NCBI GenBank assembly: GCA_949358305.1
Contig: OX442314.1
Span: 42,044,581-42,108,580, forward strand
Source of the DNA: Strigamia acuminata
Lineage: Eukaryota > Arthropoda > Chilopoda > Geophilomorpha > Linotaeniidae
Direction: 5' to 3'
Length of the DNA: 64,000 bases
The position numbers and the translations under genes were made by a program. The notes below the pieces were generated by a model. The model did not search any database. It was not told the origin of the DNA and saw only the letters and a list, made by a program, of their open reading frames with translations. Shown in pieces: positions 10,032-20,040 of this stretch (positions are counted from its first letter, which is position 1; each line of letters begins with the position of its first letter).

Positions 10032-11106
10032 TGTGGTGACCTCAAATATTCCTATTTGAGGACGCACCATAATTCCAATTTGTCTTAGAAACATATTCAA
10101 CAAGTTTATATGTTTTGTTTCAATGTAAATTGAAATAAAATATATATTAATTAAATATAAAACAAGACACAATATTACCCAAATAATATTGTGTTTTGCA
10201 GCAAGTTTTGGCCCAGCAACAGCGTCAACCAATCGCGCTGCAGCATGCATTGCTTTGATGATGCTGCTAGGCGTGTGCCTGGGCGGAGCATCTTTTCCCC
10301 TCGCGCGTGCCCGGCTCAATTGTTGCACACGACCCGAAGGCGGCCGTGTGTGATCTTTGTGCAACTCGTCATCTGCGCAGCTTTTCTGAGCAGATTTAGG
10401 AGTGAGCCAAACGGTTTTGGCCCACTCTTCCCGCATTCTTGATTCTGCTTCCAAACCATTCACATCTGTGTCAAACTTATGCCAACCATTGCTAAGTGTG
10501 ATCTGTGATATCTGGAAGAGTTGAGATTCATTGCTGGTCCGTGCCAACTGTACGGAATAGCGCCTTTCTGCTTGAATTACTACGCGTAATTTAAGCCATT
10601 TCTGTGTGGAATTGACATTGAGCTTGCTCTGTCAATTTGAAGGCTTTGTGTTGAGTTTAACTCCACAAGGCGAACTGTGTTAAGACGGATTGTTACGTCG
10701 AGCTTGCTCCGTAATAATCAAATCGCTGTGTGCAAGACGTATTCTCGTGTTGAGCTTGCTCCGCGAGGATTTTTGTATATTTTAGCAACGTATTTTAGCG
10801 TTGAGTTTACTCCGCTAAAATCCCGCGCTCACGCGACGCCATCGACGCCATCTTGGAGCCAACGGTCAACCGTGAGTGTAGATACTGAAGAAGAAGCCAG
10901 ATCGACCCCCAAACATTATCTTTTTGCTGAATAATACCTCCTTTGTATTTTGAACGATTAATACTATCTAATTTTTCCTTTACTCTGTGTAAAATCATTC
11001 CCCTAGACAAACATTTGGCCACAGAGTAGAAGTCCTGTACGGCATCTCTACGACGATTGCTTGATAAGTCTCCTCGATTTATTAAGTAAAAACCCGGATC
11101 GCCGCA
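10032..11106 (+). repeat. 3' LTR, 1075 bp
   Basis: Same length and termini as the 5' LTR; about seven substitutions by eye. It is followed by GTAG, matching the GTAG before 2212 (target-site duplication). Confidence 0.9.
10610..10821 (+). other. second copy of the five-hairpin array
   Basis: All five bulged stem-loops are preserved. The few LTR differences fall outside the stems, for example in the spacer after hairpin 3 and just after hairpin 4. Confidence 0.8.
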
Positions 11107-12240
11107 GTAGACGGGGCAGTTCGCTGACGACGTCTGATGTGGACGTTACAGAACGGATAAATTGAAGGGGGTTGTCACTCAATTTTAGTGGGGACGTGAT
11201 CGCCAAGGGGACAGGGGCGGTAAAGCCGCTATCATCTTGAGAGCATGTCCACTGCCAGAGTTTTCTGGCGGCATTGTTCACTGACTCTAAATCAACGATC
11301 ACGGAATGTTCTCTTGTGGAATCGTACCCCAGGGTCGGAAAGCTAACGCTCCGAACGCGTCTGAGACAGCACCTTGCAACAGAGAAGCTACTGTGCCCTC
11401 TGTGGAATTCAGGGTCGTTATCTGTCCAGACGACCCCTTCTCATCAAGGGAGGTTAATGACTCCATCTTTGCAACGAGGCCAACGCGGTTTTGCGCTAGT
11501 ATCTTAGTCGCTAACCGTCTACCACAACATTTAAGTGCACGCAGATAGGTCCCCAATCAATAGTGCCCATGGGGGCATTTGGTTGAATGGTCTGGTGGAG
11601 TCGCTCGAGCTGTTCACTAACAGGAAAGTGTTGGACGATCCATATGTTTGCACGCTGATTGTCTTTCAGCCTAGCGCGTCGGCAACAATTTGGTTGCGTT
11701 CACGATAATGTTCGAGGGTCTCGGCTTCTAAAGGCGGAGGTACGCCCTCGAGGTGGATATCCACATGTGCAGTCCTCCAACATGGTGGCATGATCCAGAT
11801 AATCTAAAAAAATTGAGATTGTTACACCGGCGTCCTCGTTCAGTTCCAATTGCAAGTAGTTTAGCCAAAACTTCGTAATGTTTCGCCACATCGTTCTGGA
11901 TGACAGAAATACTCGCAAACATTGATGATACCATTGTTGTAAGATGAGCAAGGGTTTGGAATCAGGCAGAGTGCCTGTGGTAAGCTCTCTGCTGAAATCC
12001 ATTGGATCTTCCGGTCAGGATATCTACTGTGGGGACGAGCAATGCATTGGGATCAGGCAGAGTGTCGTTCACTGGAGTCGAGGTTGTTGAACCTTCTTGG
12101 CTCGATAATGGCAGACTCGCTTCATTTTGAGAATTTGAAGGGGGCGATGGTAAAACTGCACTTGTTAAGGGTATATTCGGGTTTGGTAGGGGCTGACACA
12201 TATCTGCATTTTTCTTAAAACGCTTTCTATGTTTGCATTG
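11107..12240 (-). pseudogene. older inverted relative of the cargo ORF, 5' portion, decayed
   Basis: The minus-strand frame entering the insertion (ending SDVVSELPRL) continues beyond the young element into 2211-2020 once one GTAG is removed. Further upstream the minus strand holds broken frames: 11299-11556 (SLLQGAVSDAFGALAF, resembling ILFQGVFPDLRMALAA of the intact ORF), 11700-12002, and a P/S/T-rich stretch at 11962-12201. The overall order resembles the intact cargo gene, but only short blocks can be matched by eye. Several frameshifts make it a pseudogene. Confidence 0.5.
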
Positions 12241-12382
12241 TCTTCATTGAGACGAATGTGGTGGTTTTCTAGCTCACACAGTTCTTCGTGAACTGCTGAG
12301 CACAGCGTAACAACCCTAGAAAATAAATTTGCAGTCAGAACATGATTTACATATATATTTTAAGATTTAAATTTTATCTGGT

Positions 12383-12628
12383 TGTGACCTCTGGTCACCC
12401 TCTCGTCGGGTTCACGTTACCCCTTCGTCGCCACTCCGGCGCCTCGTCTTCCGGGTGGCACACTTGATGGTCGGTGACCCGATGACACGTCGGCATTCCG
12501 TCACATTTGACCTATCACAACGTTACACGATCGTTCCTTATTGTTCTTTTTGTATTTAAGTTTGTTCTTGTCAAATAAAAGTCAGTCAACCTGGTTTATA
12601 CCAACACAACGCTTCGTACAGACTCACA
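12383..12628 (+). mobile_element. solo LTR, 246 bp, 5-bp duplication CTGGT
   Basis: Begins TGTGACC, ends CTCACA, and is flanked on both sides by CTGGT (12378-12382, 12629-12633). Bases 12384-12398 form a hairpin, GTGACC-TCT-GGTCAC, right at the terminus. A TATA-like TGTATTTAAG (12551) and AATAAA (12574) support an LTR. Family not determined. Confidence 0.7.
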
Positions 12629-12649
12629 CTGGTGAAGCCTGCATTCGAT

Positions 12650-12905
12650 CTGCTACGGACATTTTGCCCAGAAGTTGACGCCACGGGTGAAGGCAATGAT
12701 GATGGGTTTTGTCTCTGGGTGAACCGAGCTTGTGGCCCAAGAAAATCGCGAGATAATGCACTTGGTTTTGTCAGACACACTGCCTGCCGGTAATGGTGGC
12801 AGAATTGCTGATATTAGTTGCATCGAATTTCTGTGTACACTGTACGTGTCTCTTGGCGAAAGGTTCAAAACATTGAACGTAACATCAGTATTGTTCTTGG
12901 AATCC
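12650..12905 (-). repeat. dispersed repeat related to 38240-38370
   Basis: The segment from about 12780 matches the triplicated unit at about 38240 and encodes a similar minus-strand peptide (TYSVHRNSMQ against TYSVHGNSTQ, both followed by AILPPLP). It is an older copy of an unknown element ORF. Confidence 0.65.
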
Positions 12906-13738
12906 GGCCATGTGTGTTAGAAAAAGTGAGTTTCCTCAGATCTGTGATGAAAAAGGATTTTAAATAAATTATTACAAAAACAACAAAAACACAAATCAAT
13001 ACAAGGGTTAAGGATTGGGTTTATTTGGAACACAACAAAACAAACTCAAATTAATAGAAATGGGAACAAACGAGGGGAAGAGCACGTTATACTCGAATTA
13101 GGGTAAACGCGTGAAACTCGGACCGTGACACGCCTTCAGAGCCAGAGTTTTATTACTCTGCTGAACAAAAGGAGAAATGAAGCGATACAAGAAATAAATC
13201 AATAAATAAAATCAATCGTTAAATTTCAACAACGATCATCGCGACATTAGTGGATTTAAGACTAGACTAGGAAAAACATCAATAAATGATTACACTCGCA
13301 TATAACGCGTAATTAACAACAATGGCGCCATGCGCAACAAAAAATAAATATTAACACTAGCGCAACCTGCGCAAGTCACAAAAAGCACTGTACAAAAAAT
13401 GTCCAACTTGTCGGGGACAAGGCGCGTTACAAAAATATCAACCTGGAAAGAAAACATGATTAAATATTAAGAACACCAGACAAAACACTAAAAATGAACA
13501 AAAAATAAATAATCTTAGTCAGGGAAAACAAATATGAAGCACTAAGACAAAAAAAATAAAAAAAAGTCACAATTGGGAATAAAAGTCATAATGGAGGATC
13601 GATGTTATATGTTTCTAAAGCTTCCCGGCCATAACTACTGATTGGTATGTGACCGCGTCCTCCTTCTGAGCTGTAAATTGGTTTCTCGTGATGTCTATGG
13701 TGCCATCGTTGTGGATCGGTTCTGGAGTTTTTCAATAC
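12906..13738. other. nothing recognisable
   Basis: AT-rich, A-rich runs, no long ORF, no motif seen. Confidence 0.4.
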
Positions 13739-14182
13739 TCACAGCCAACATTTGGTTTTTTTGGGAGGTGGTAAAGCTTCAACGGGTGAAGTCGATTGAT
13801 TAATTGTGCGATAATGTTCTGTTACTTCTAACAGTAACTCATCAATAATCGATGGCAATAGTTGCGAATGCTCCATTTTTCTAAATATGTCATGCGGAAA
13901 CGGGGGTCTAAAAGAGAAGCTTTGCACAACAATCTATACGCCACTTTTAAACTTTCGTAATATTTCTGGAACGCTGTAACTATACGTATATCGGTAATGA
14001 TTTTGTGTGGGTTTTTTGCTGACATTACACGAACTGCAGCTGTAATGATTTTGGCTGAAGCTGTGTGGCAGTAATAATTCTAGTAATTCTAGTAATTTTG
14101 TGCGTTGCCTGATCTCATCAGACGCGGCGTCTCTCCACTGGTAATAGACAATATATAACAATATATGTAACGAATTAATCAA
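13739..14182 (-). pseudogene. hAT transposase C-terminal fragment
   Basis: Two overlapping minus frames contain KASLLDPRFRMTYL, the LDPRF signature near the end of the hAT/ZBED transposase catalytic region. Stops and frame shifts break the region, and no BED finger or dimerisation motif remains. A relic. Confidence 0.55.
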
Positions 14183-16373
14183 GGTAAAAGAATCCTACTG
14201 GATTTCCATCGATGTCCTAAAATATAAATATAAATATGAAGATAAAAAAATAAAAAAAATAATAAAAAAGCACGTACAAATCCTACCCAACTGTCACAAT
14301 TGTCACAAACGGTACATGTCCCACAGAAATTAATTTGAATGAGTGGATATTCGTAGATAACGTTGGGCCACAATAGGGAGTGGTTGCAGTAAAAACCCAG
14401 ACAACTGAAAAGATAAAATAAAATTAAAATTAAAATGCTAATTTATGGCGAAATGTAAGCAATTTTATCTACCTAGCAAGTTGTGAGGAAAAAAATGTTC
14501 TTTGATGATCATCGTTTTCAAATGGATTAAATGTTGGCTTAAAAATTCGATTCTATTAACTGTGGGGTCATTTTTGATGATGGATTCCATTAGCGAAGCG
14601 CCAAATGGTAGTGGATAATTATCCATGAACCAGGTAATAATTCTCAGCTGATTGTTCAAAGTTGCTGGTGCTGCATCATTCATTTCAAAATCTGGATGTC
14701 AATAACTTTGAAGTTAGCAAGTGAATGACCTTGAAAATGACCTTCAAGGTCAAATTTGATGACGTCATTGGATTGCTCTCAGTTAACTTCTTATACGGTC
14801 GCTTCATCAAAGTTGGCCTAGATGCAATTGCTCAGGAAATATTTGGAGGGAACCATACTTTTAGAACACCCTGTATACCCCTAAACACTGTAATATACTT
14901 GTACAGTACACTGTAACGTTTTTATACACTAGTTGACGTTACGATGCGCGGAACTGGCGGGAATGTTTGATAATCCAATACTCCCGTTCAAATCTTTACA
15001 CTTTTAAGTTATCTGTATAAGTCTCATCTCTGAAATAAATTTCTTCTCCAGACTCGTATTAAACAAACTGCACGCTTTAGCAACTAGCTCATCATCATCA
15101 TCAGTGTGATGAAAAAAGAGCTAGGAATGCATTACTCGCTTGATTGATATTTCTGGGTTTGTCATATACACCTGCCATAATGCAGCTATGTGCAAGAATT
15201 ATAATAAAATGGGACTTTCACGCGTTGCTTAATGAATTTAAAGCACTTAGTGATGAATGTCTTGCTAAGATGTACCTCAATGAGTACCACGTAGCTCCGT
15301 TAAACTCTTGACAACACCCACGACTCGGGATTCGCCGGCACGTGCGACAATCCTTGACGACGGGTTGCCAGGTTTGGCTAAACAAAATATCTCGTCGCTA
15401 AAAATGTTCAGCAACAAGAAGAAATCTCGCAACAACAGCTTTATTGTTGCAAGAATGGGAATTCTCGTGATAACAAGTGGGTTATCACAAGAATAGTGAG
15501 TCTTATTTTGGCAAATTGGCCTCAAATTTAACAGCAGTTTTCAAGGTTTCTGGAGTAAATTTCAAGCGACTGGATTTGACAAGGTTTTACATAAGACTGG
15601 AGTTTTCCTCCTGGAGACAGGAAACACTTCCTGTCTGCTCCAGCTTGTGGGCTGGTTGCCCTGGCAACCACCCACATTGCTGCTTTTGCACATTTATACA
15701 AAATTGGCAAAGTTCCAGGAAATATCTTCAAAACGGATTTAATTGGCCAAAATAAAATTAATTACTATTAAATAAATAAAAAGAGAAATAATAAAATGCA
15801 AACTTTTGCTAAATTAAATCTCACGACTCATTTTAATGCAAAACAAACTTGAATATTTTTTAATACTGATAAATACAAAAAATAAAATAATAAAAGTAAA
15901 TATTGCGGAATTGGCTTTTTTCCTTTCTCGGTGGCCATCGGCTCACCGCAATGTATGCTTTCTCTTCCCGATTGATGATCTTGAGCTCGTTCAGTTCAGA
16001 CATCCACATGTGAGCATGCATGGTCATGTCCGATGTTGCTGGCCATCCTTCACGATCACGATCACGATCTTCAGAGTGATCCCGCATCTTATATTATATG
16101 ACTAGACAGCAGAAATAAAACTCCTATTTCTTCTACCATGCAAATGGGGCACAGCAACATATCTTTTAATTGCTTTTGGCTTGAAATAAAATTTTTTAAA
16201 AAAATAACTATTTTTAAAAAAATATATTATTTTTTCAATTTTTAAAAAAATTAAATAGGTATCGAGTTATTCGTACCGACACAGGGTTCAGGAGGCATTG
16301 TTAACTTTTCGTTACTGGGCAAGTGTAGGAAGTTGTCTTGTTTCCATTGTTGGAAAATTGGCTATTTTTTCTT
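14183..16373. other. no assigned gene; short unknown minus frames
   Basis: The minus frames at 14465-14683 (72 codons), 15277-15525 and 15860-16087 have no motif I recognise. Short repeats of CATCATCAT (15085) and CACGAT (16051) are present. The 15860-16087 frame lies just beyond the MBT exon on the same strand and could be a further exon, but I see no proof. Confidence 0.35.
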
Positions 16374-16841
16374 TTAAAAAAAATCAAAAATCAAAAAAAT
16401 CATAAAATTAAAACTAAATTTTAGATGTTTTCCTACAAGGCAACTGCAGTTCATGATCATTTCTGCTGGACCATCCGACTGGAAAAATCTCTCTCTCTCT
16501 CTCTTTGAATATTTAAAAAGTTTTTTCAAAACCTTATGAAAATATTTATCTTTCAGCGGGTTTATATCGTTCATACAAATATCGTTCTTCTTAATCTTCT
16601 TTATCTTGTGGCCCGCTGCTGTATAAACGCTTTTGTTATGCTTTTCTGAATGTCCTAAAGCATGGATGTCCCCGGAATCCACGAGTTTCCATAAGTCCTC
16701 TTGACTATCTGTGCCATAAATATGTAGCTGCAACCTTGGACCTTGTATGGCAATGACCAAGGCAACGCAAGTGTGACCACGGATGCCTTGGATTTCTAGC
16801 TTCATTCCAAGTTTGAAATAATTTTTGTACGCCGTCAGACT
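16374..16841 (-). CDS. MBT-repeat domain exon (partial gene)
   Basis: The exon appears to start after a clear acceptor (TTATCTTTAG, exon from 16841). It encodes YFKLGMKLEIQGIRG, then VALVIAIQGPRLQLHIYG, then DIHALGH. These are the three hallmark parts of a malignant-brain-tumor repeat (F-x-GMKLE start, the RLLLH strand, and DIHPVGW with GH here). MBT repeats bind mono- and dimethyl-lysine in histone tails (Polycomb-type repressors). The aromatic residues of the methyl-lysine cage are not clearly in place. The exon end is uncertain and no other exon was found, so it could be part of a host l(3)mbt/SFMBT-like gene or a captured fragment. Confidence 0.6.
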   Translation of the reverse strand, partial: SLTAYKNYFKLGMKLEIQGIRGHTCVALVIAIQGPRLQLHIYGTDSQEDLWKLVDSGDIHALGHSEKHNKSVYTAAGHKIKKIKKNDICMNDINPLKDKYFHKVLKKLFKYSKRERERFFQSDGPAEMIMNCSCLVGKHLKFSFNFMIFLIFDFF

Positions 16842-16986
16842 CTAAAGATAAATAACAAAATAAATTTGTTTTTGAATTGCAGTGATGATATTTCACTAGT
16901 TGATTGTTTTTTCCTAGCTTGTAATCCAATTTCAAATTTTAGATGTTATTTTTGAGTAATGAAAGAAAACTGAACTGCAGTAGTTG

Positions 16987-17177
16987 ACAATTTTAATTTT
17001 GGATATTTTGCTGTTCTTCAATTTTAATTTTGGGTATTAAGCTGTTCTTCAATTTTAATTTTGGGTATTAAACTGTTCTTCAATTTTAATTTTGGGTATT
17101 AAGCTGTTCTTCAATTTTAATTTTGGGTATTAAGCTGTTCTTCAATTTTAATTTTGGGTATATTGCTGTTATTCAGC
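16987..17177. repeat. 31-bp minisatellite, about 5.5 units
   Basis: A unit starting GCTGTTCTTCAATTTTAATT repeats at 17010, 17041, 17072, 17103 and 17134, with a degenerate half unit on each side. Confidence 0.9.
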
Positions 17178-17506
17178 AATGATTATGTAGTCGACCTCGC
17201 CCAGGCATGTGGGGCACCTAGTGACAAATGCAGCGTTGTTGATGGGAATCGACGGGAGTTGAATTCGGGTTAAGATGTTGGGGTATTACGTCATGATTTG
17301 TGCTTTGTGTGCACGATTGTCACAGGGTGGGTCACAATGCGGGGAGAATTGTGATGTCTTTTTTTTTTAAGCATGCAATTCATAGAATTCGAAACATTTT
17401 GTCTGTATTTGATGGTTAGCAGTGCGGTTGGCTTTCTCGCATCGCAACACACATTGTACTGCTTTGTGTCTAAGCCTCGCTTAGACACAAACAAAACGAG
17501 CTCAAT

Positions 17507-18053
17507 CTAAAACTTTGCGATCATTTCAGGGCATGGGCATTCGGTGGTTTCTAGTGCATACAACTGCCATGCAAAGAACCACAGCCTATCCATTGATGGA
17601 GACCACCCAGTGATGCCTGTACTGGTTGCAGAAGCAATGGCAACAATGGTTGCTACTAGTAGGGCGGCCATTTTGAACATCTGACGATTTAGCTTGATCG
17701 CGTCAGCTCTTATGGTTGCTCCAGGCACTAGTGCTGCCAATGGACGAATAGAATGGTCAGATTCAGACAATAGTTTTCTCGTCACATGCTTGGTGTTCTC
17801 AGCCTTCTCAGCTTCAAGGGATATCATTTATATCAGCTGGTGATGACACATGGTCTACAAACATTCTAGCAACGTTCTCTTCTGGTGTACAACCATTGAT
17901 CATCACTCTGCCAATGAACAACGCAGAAGTAAGGTCATTGCTTTCAATTCTAGACAAATTCGCTGACCCAACTGGGTCGATGTATTTGCTAAAATCGGCT
18001 ACGACTCGTGGGACATCTTGTGCTTCGAGATTGTGGTATAAGCTCTTGTGTGT
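17507..18053 (-). pseudogene. dispersed unknown ORF (second copy of the 1-845 family)
   Basis: The minus strand encodes a peptide with ARMFVDHVSSPADINDIP ending at TGA. A second frame starts at an ATG overlapping that end and runs to 17507 (through KHVTRKLLSESDHSIRP, then a hydrophobic stretch MAALLVATIVAIASAT and a C-terminal CPCP). The same stop/ATG overlap exists in the copy at 1-130, so both descend from one ancestor with this arrangement. No family recognised. Confidence 0.5.
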
Positions 18054-18780
18054 GATGTGTGCATGAAACTAAACTAATTAACTTTCAAGAGTGTAGTAAA
18101 TTATAGATGTAAACTTTGAAATTTGACTGTCAAATTCATTGTTTTAGCAACCCTTACATCCCATTGTGTAACCAATAGCAAGAAATATCAAAAGGGTGAA
18201 AAATACCATCCATTTCCTTTGTGAAATCATCAAGTAGCAAAACTACAAAGAAAAGGGAAAAAAATGTAATTACATTTTAAATAAATCTTATAAAATGTTA
18301 ATTTATATTACCATAAATTTTAGTTTGTAGATTGCAGATTCTTTCGGATGCATGGTGGTTTCATTCGTTTCATTCACATCTAAAGGAATCTGATTACCTT
18401 GTAAAGCAATTTTAGAAAAATTGTCACCAACTGCAACAACTTCACCCATGGTGGAGGAAATGAATGTTTCACTTTTTAAACAATGAAAACAGGAAAAGGA
18501 AAGGTTAAATATATGGAAGGGGTGAAATAAAAATAACTACTTCCATGTTGAGGAAATCTGATGGTGGAATTGTGAACTATATTAAAAGTAATGTTTGAAA
18601 ATTAAAGATAAAAGATGGAAAAAAATATTAATTGATGAATGGAAATGAGAAATTAATTTAAAAGATTAGATTAAACAAATTAAAAAATTAAAAAGTAAAA
18701 AAAAAAAAAAAAAAAAAATTTAAAAATTAAAAAAATAAAAAAATAAATAAAAAAATTCATATTTTTCATCCACGCCCCCC
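18054..18780. repeat. AT-rich dispersed repeat, second copy at 33150-33670
   Basis: Bases from about 18240 to 18800 share long matching blocks with 33150-33670, including the ATTACATTTTAAAT run and the C-rich end (CTTGCTCCAGTGT). In the second copy it lies upstream of a CACTA-like transposase fragment on the minus strand, so it may be the 5' part of that element. Confidence 0.6.
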
Positions 18781-19239
18781 TGCCCCTCCTTGCTCCAGTG
18801 TTCCAGACCGCCCCATAACTCACTACTTGTCCATTGTTGGCATTGTTGACTGCTAGAAAGATGCTGGAAAGTGGAAAAACTGTATTTCTTGCTTGCGGCA
18901 CGAACATGGCCAACATAGCCGTCAAACATTTATTCAAGAGTGACAAGAACATAAGTGCGGTTTGAGAGTATATTTGCTCAACCAAAAAGACCGCTATAAA
19001 AATAGCTGAACAAATCAACCACACATCAGATTGATTTGTTCTTCACAAAATGTTAAATCTAAAGAACCCGTCATTAAACCCATAAATGACAACAAAGTAT
19101 TTGCACCAATAATAAATTAAATACAAAACAACTGAAACACACAAACGTGCGCAATTATGCTGCCAAGTGCAAAGTTAACACACGCCTACAAACGACAATG
19201 CAACTAATGAACAATACAATTCGCGCACATTATATCTTA

Positions 19240-19497
19240 TTAAATCAAATATGTCGCATATGGGCAAATGGGTAAACACATTCCTTTGGTCTTTACTTCT
19301 ATTAGGGGGGAATGTTTAAATTTCGTGCTCTCAATCCTAGGACATACATCACAGCATGGGAGATTTTTATCCGAGAGTTTAACCCCATAAACCTCTTCGG
19401 ATCTTTCCATTTTGGCAATTTCCTTGGCATTTAAATGTCCCAACCGTGAATGCCAAATCTCCATCGTTTTGTTGAATTTTTTCCCCATTGATAACAT
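19240..19497 (-). pseudogene. Ty1/copia integrase N-terminal fragment
   Basis: The frame contains IWHSRLGHLNAKEIAKM followed by CCDVCPRIESTKFKHSP. This is the GAG-pre-integrase/zinc-binding region (H-x-RLGH-x-N and C-x2-C) found between protease and integrase in copia elements. About 85 codons remain, with no catalytic core. An isolated relic. Confidence 0.75.
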
Positions 19498-20040
19498 GTT
19501 TCATTAATGCACAGACATAAACAATGATGAGCAAATGCTTGTATTGTTCAAACGCTGCGTAACATCAGCGGTTTTCCAAATGTTCTAATTAGTTTTGTTT
19601 ATTATAATTGAATACATTTTGCCGAAACCGATATTTCTATACATAAAATCGCATTTACATGGTCGAAAATTTCATTTTTACTCTACATAAATCACTGCAT
19701 TTTCTGCTAATAAATAAATGCAACAAATTACACCGATCTACCTCCTAAATATCACAATTAATCTCATTATTTTCCCTTTGATGGCGCATGGGAACATTAA
19801 TATCAGTCCTGTTGCTGTTTACTACAAAAAAATCATACCATAACTACGAATTCTTTAACAAATCAAATCACTAGTTTTCGAAGACCCGAGTGCCATTTTA
19901 CAGACGATTCTTGTTGCCATGCCAACAATGTCAAAACGTGCGACGAACAACGTTCATCACACGTTGCACCCAATAAACAAGGTTTATCATTCGCAACCGC
20001 GTCGTTAACCGACCACAAACAATCTGTTTCGCACGTCGAC

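Larger units (their letters stand above)
2212..11106 (+). mobile_element. complete LTR retroelement lacking pol, with gag, protease and an unknown cargo ORF
   Basis: Two 1075-bp LTRs (2212-3286, 10032-11106) both begin TGTGGTGACC and end GATCGCCGCA. They flank a 6.7-kb interior and are bordered by the 4-bp duplication GTAG. A primer binding site follows the left LTR and a polypurine tract precedes the right one. By eye the LTRs differ at about seven positions, so the insertion is recent. The interior reads gag (3379-6270), protease (to 7325) and a long ORF of unknown function (7632-9854). No reverse transcriptase, RNase H or integrase motif is seen in any frame. It must be mobilised in trans, if at all. 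The gag and protease are gypsy-like, which is as far as I can classify it. Confidence 0.9.

Noticed and set aside
16484-16505. CT microsatellite at the end of the MBT exon
   Set aside because: Short simple repeat of no special interest.
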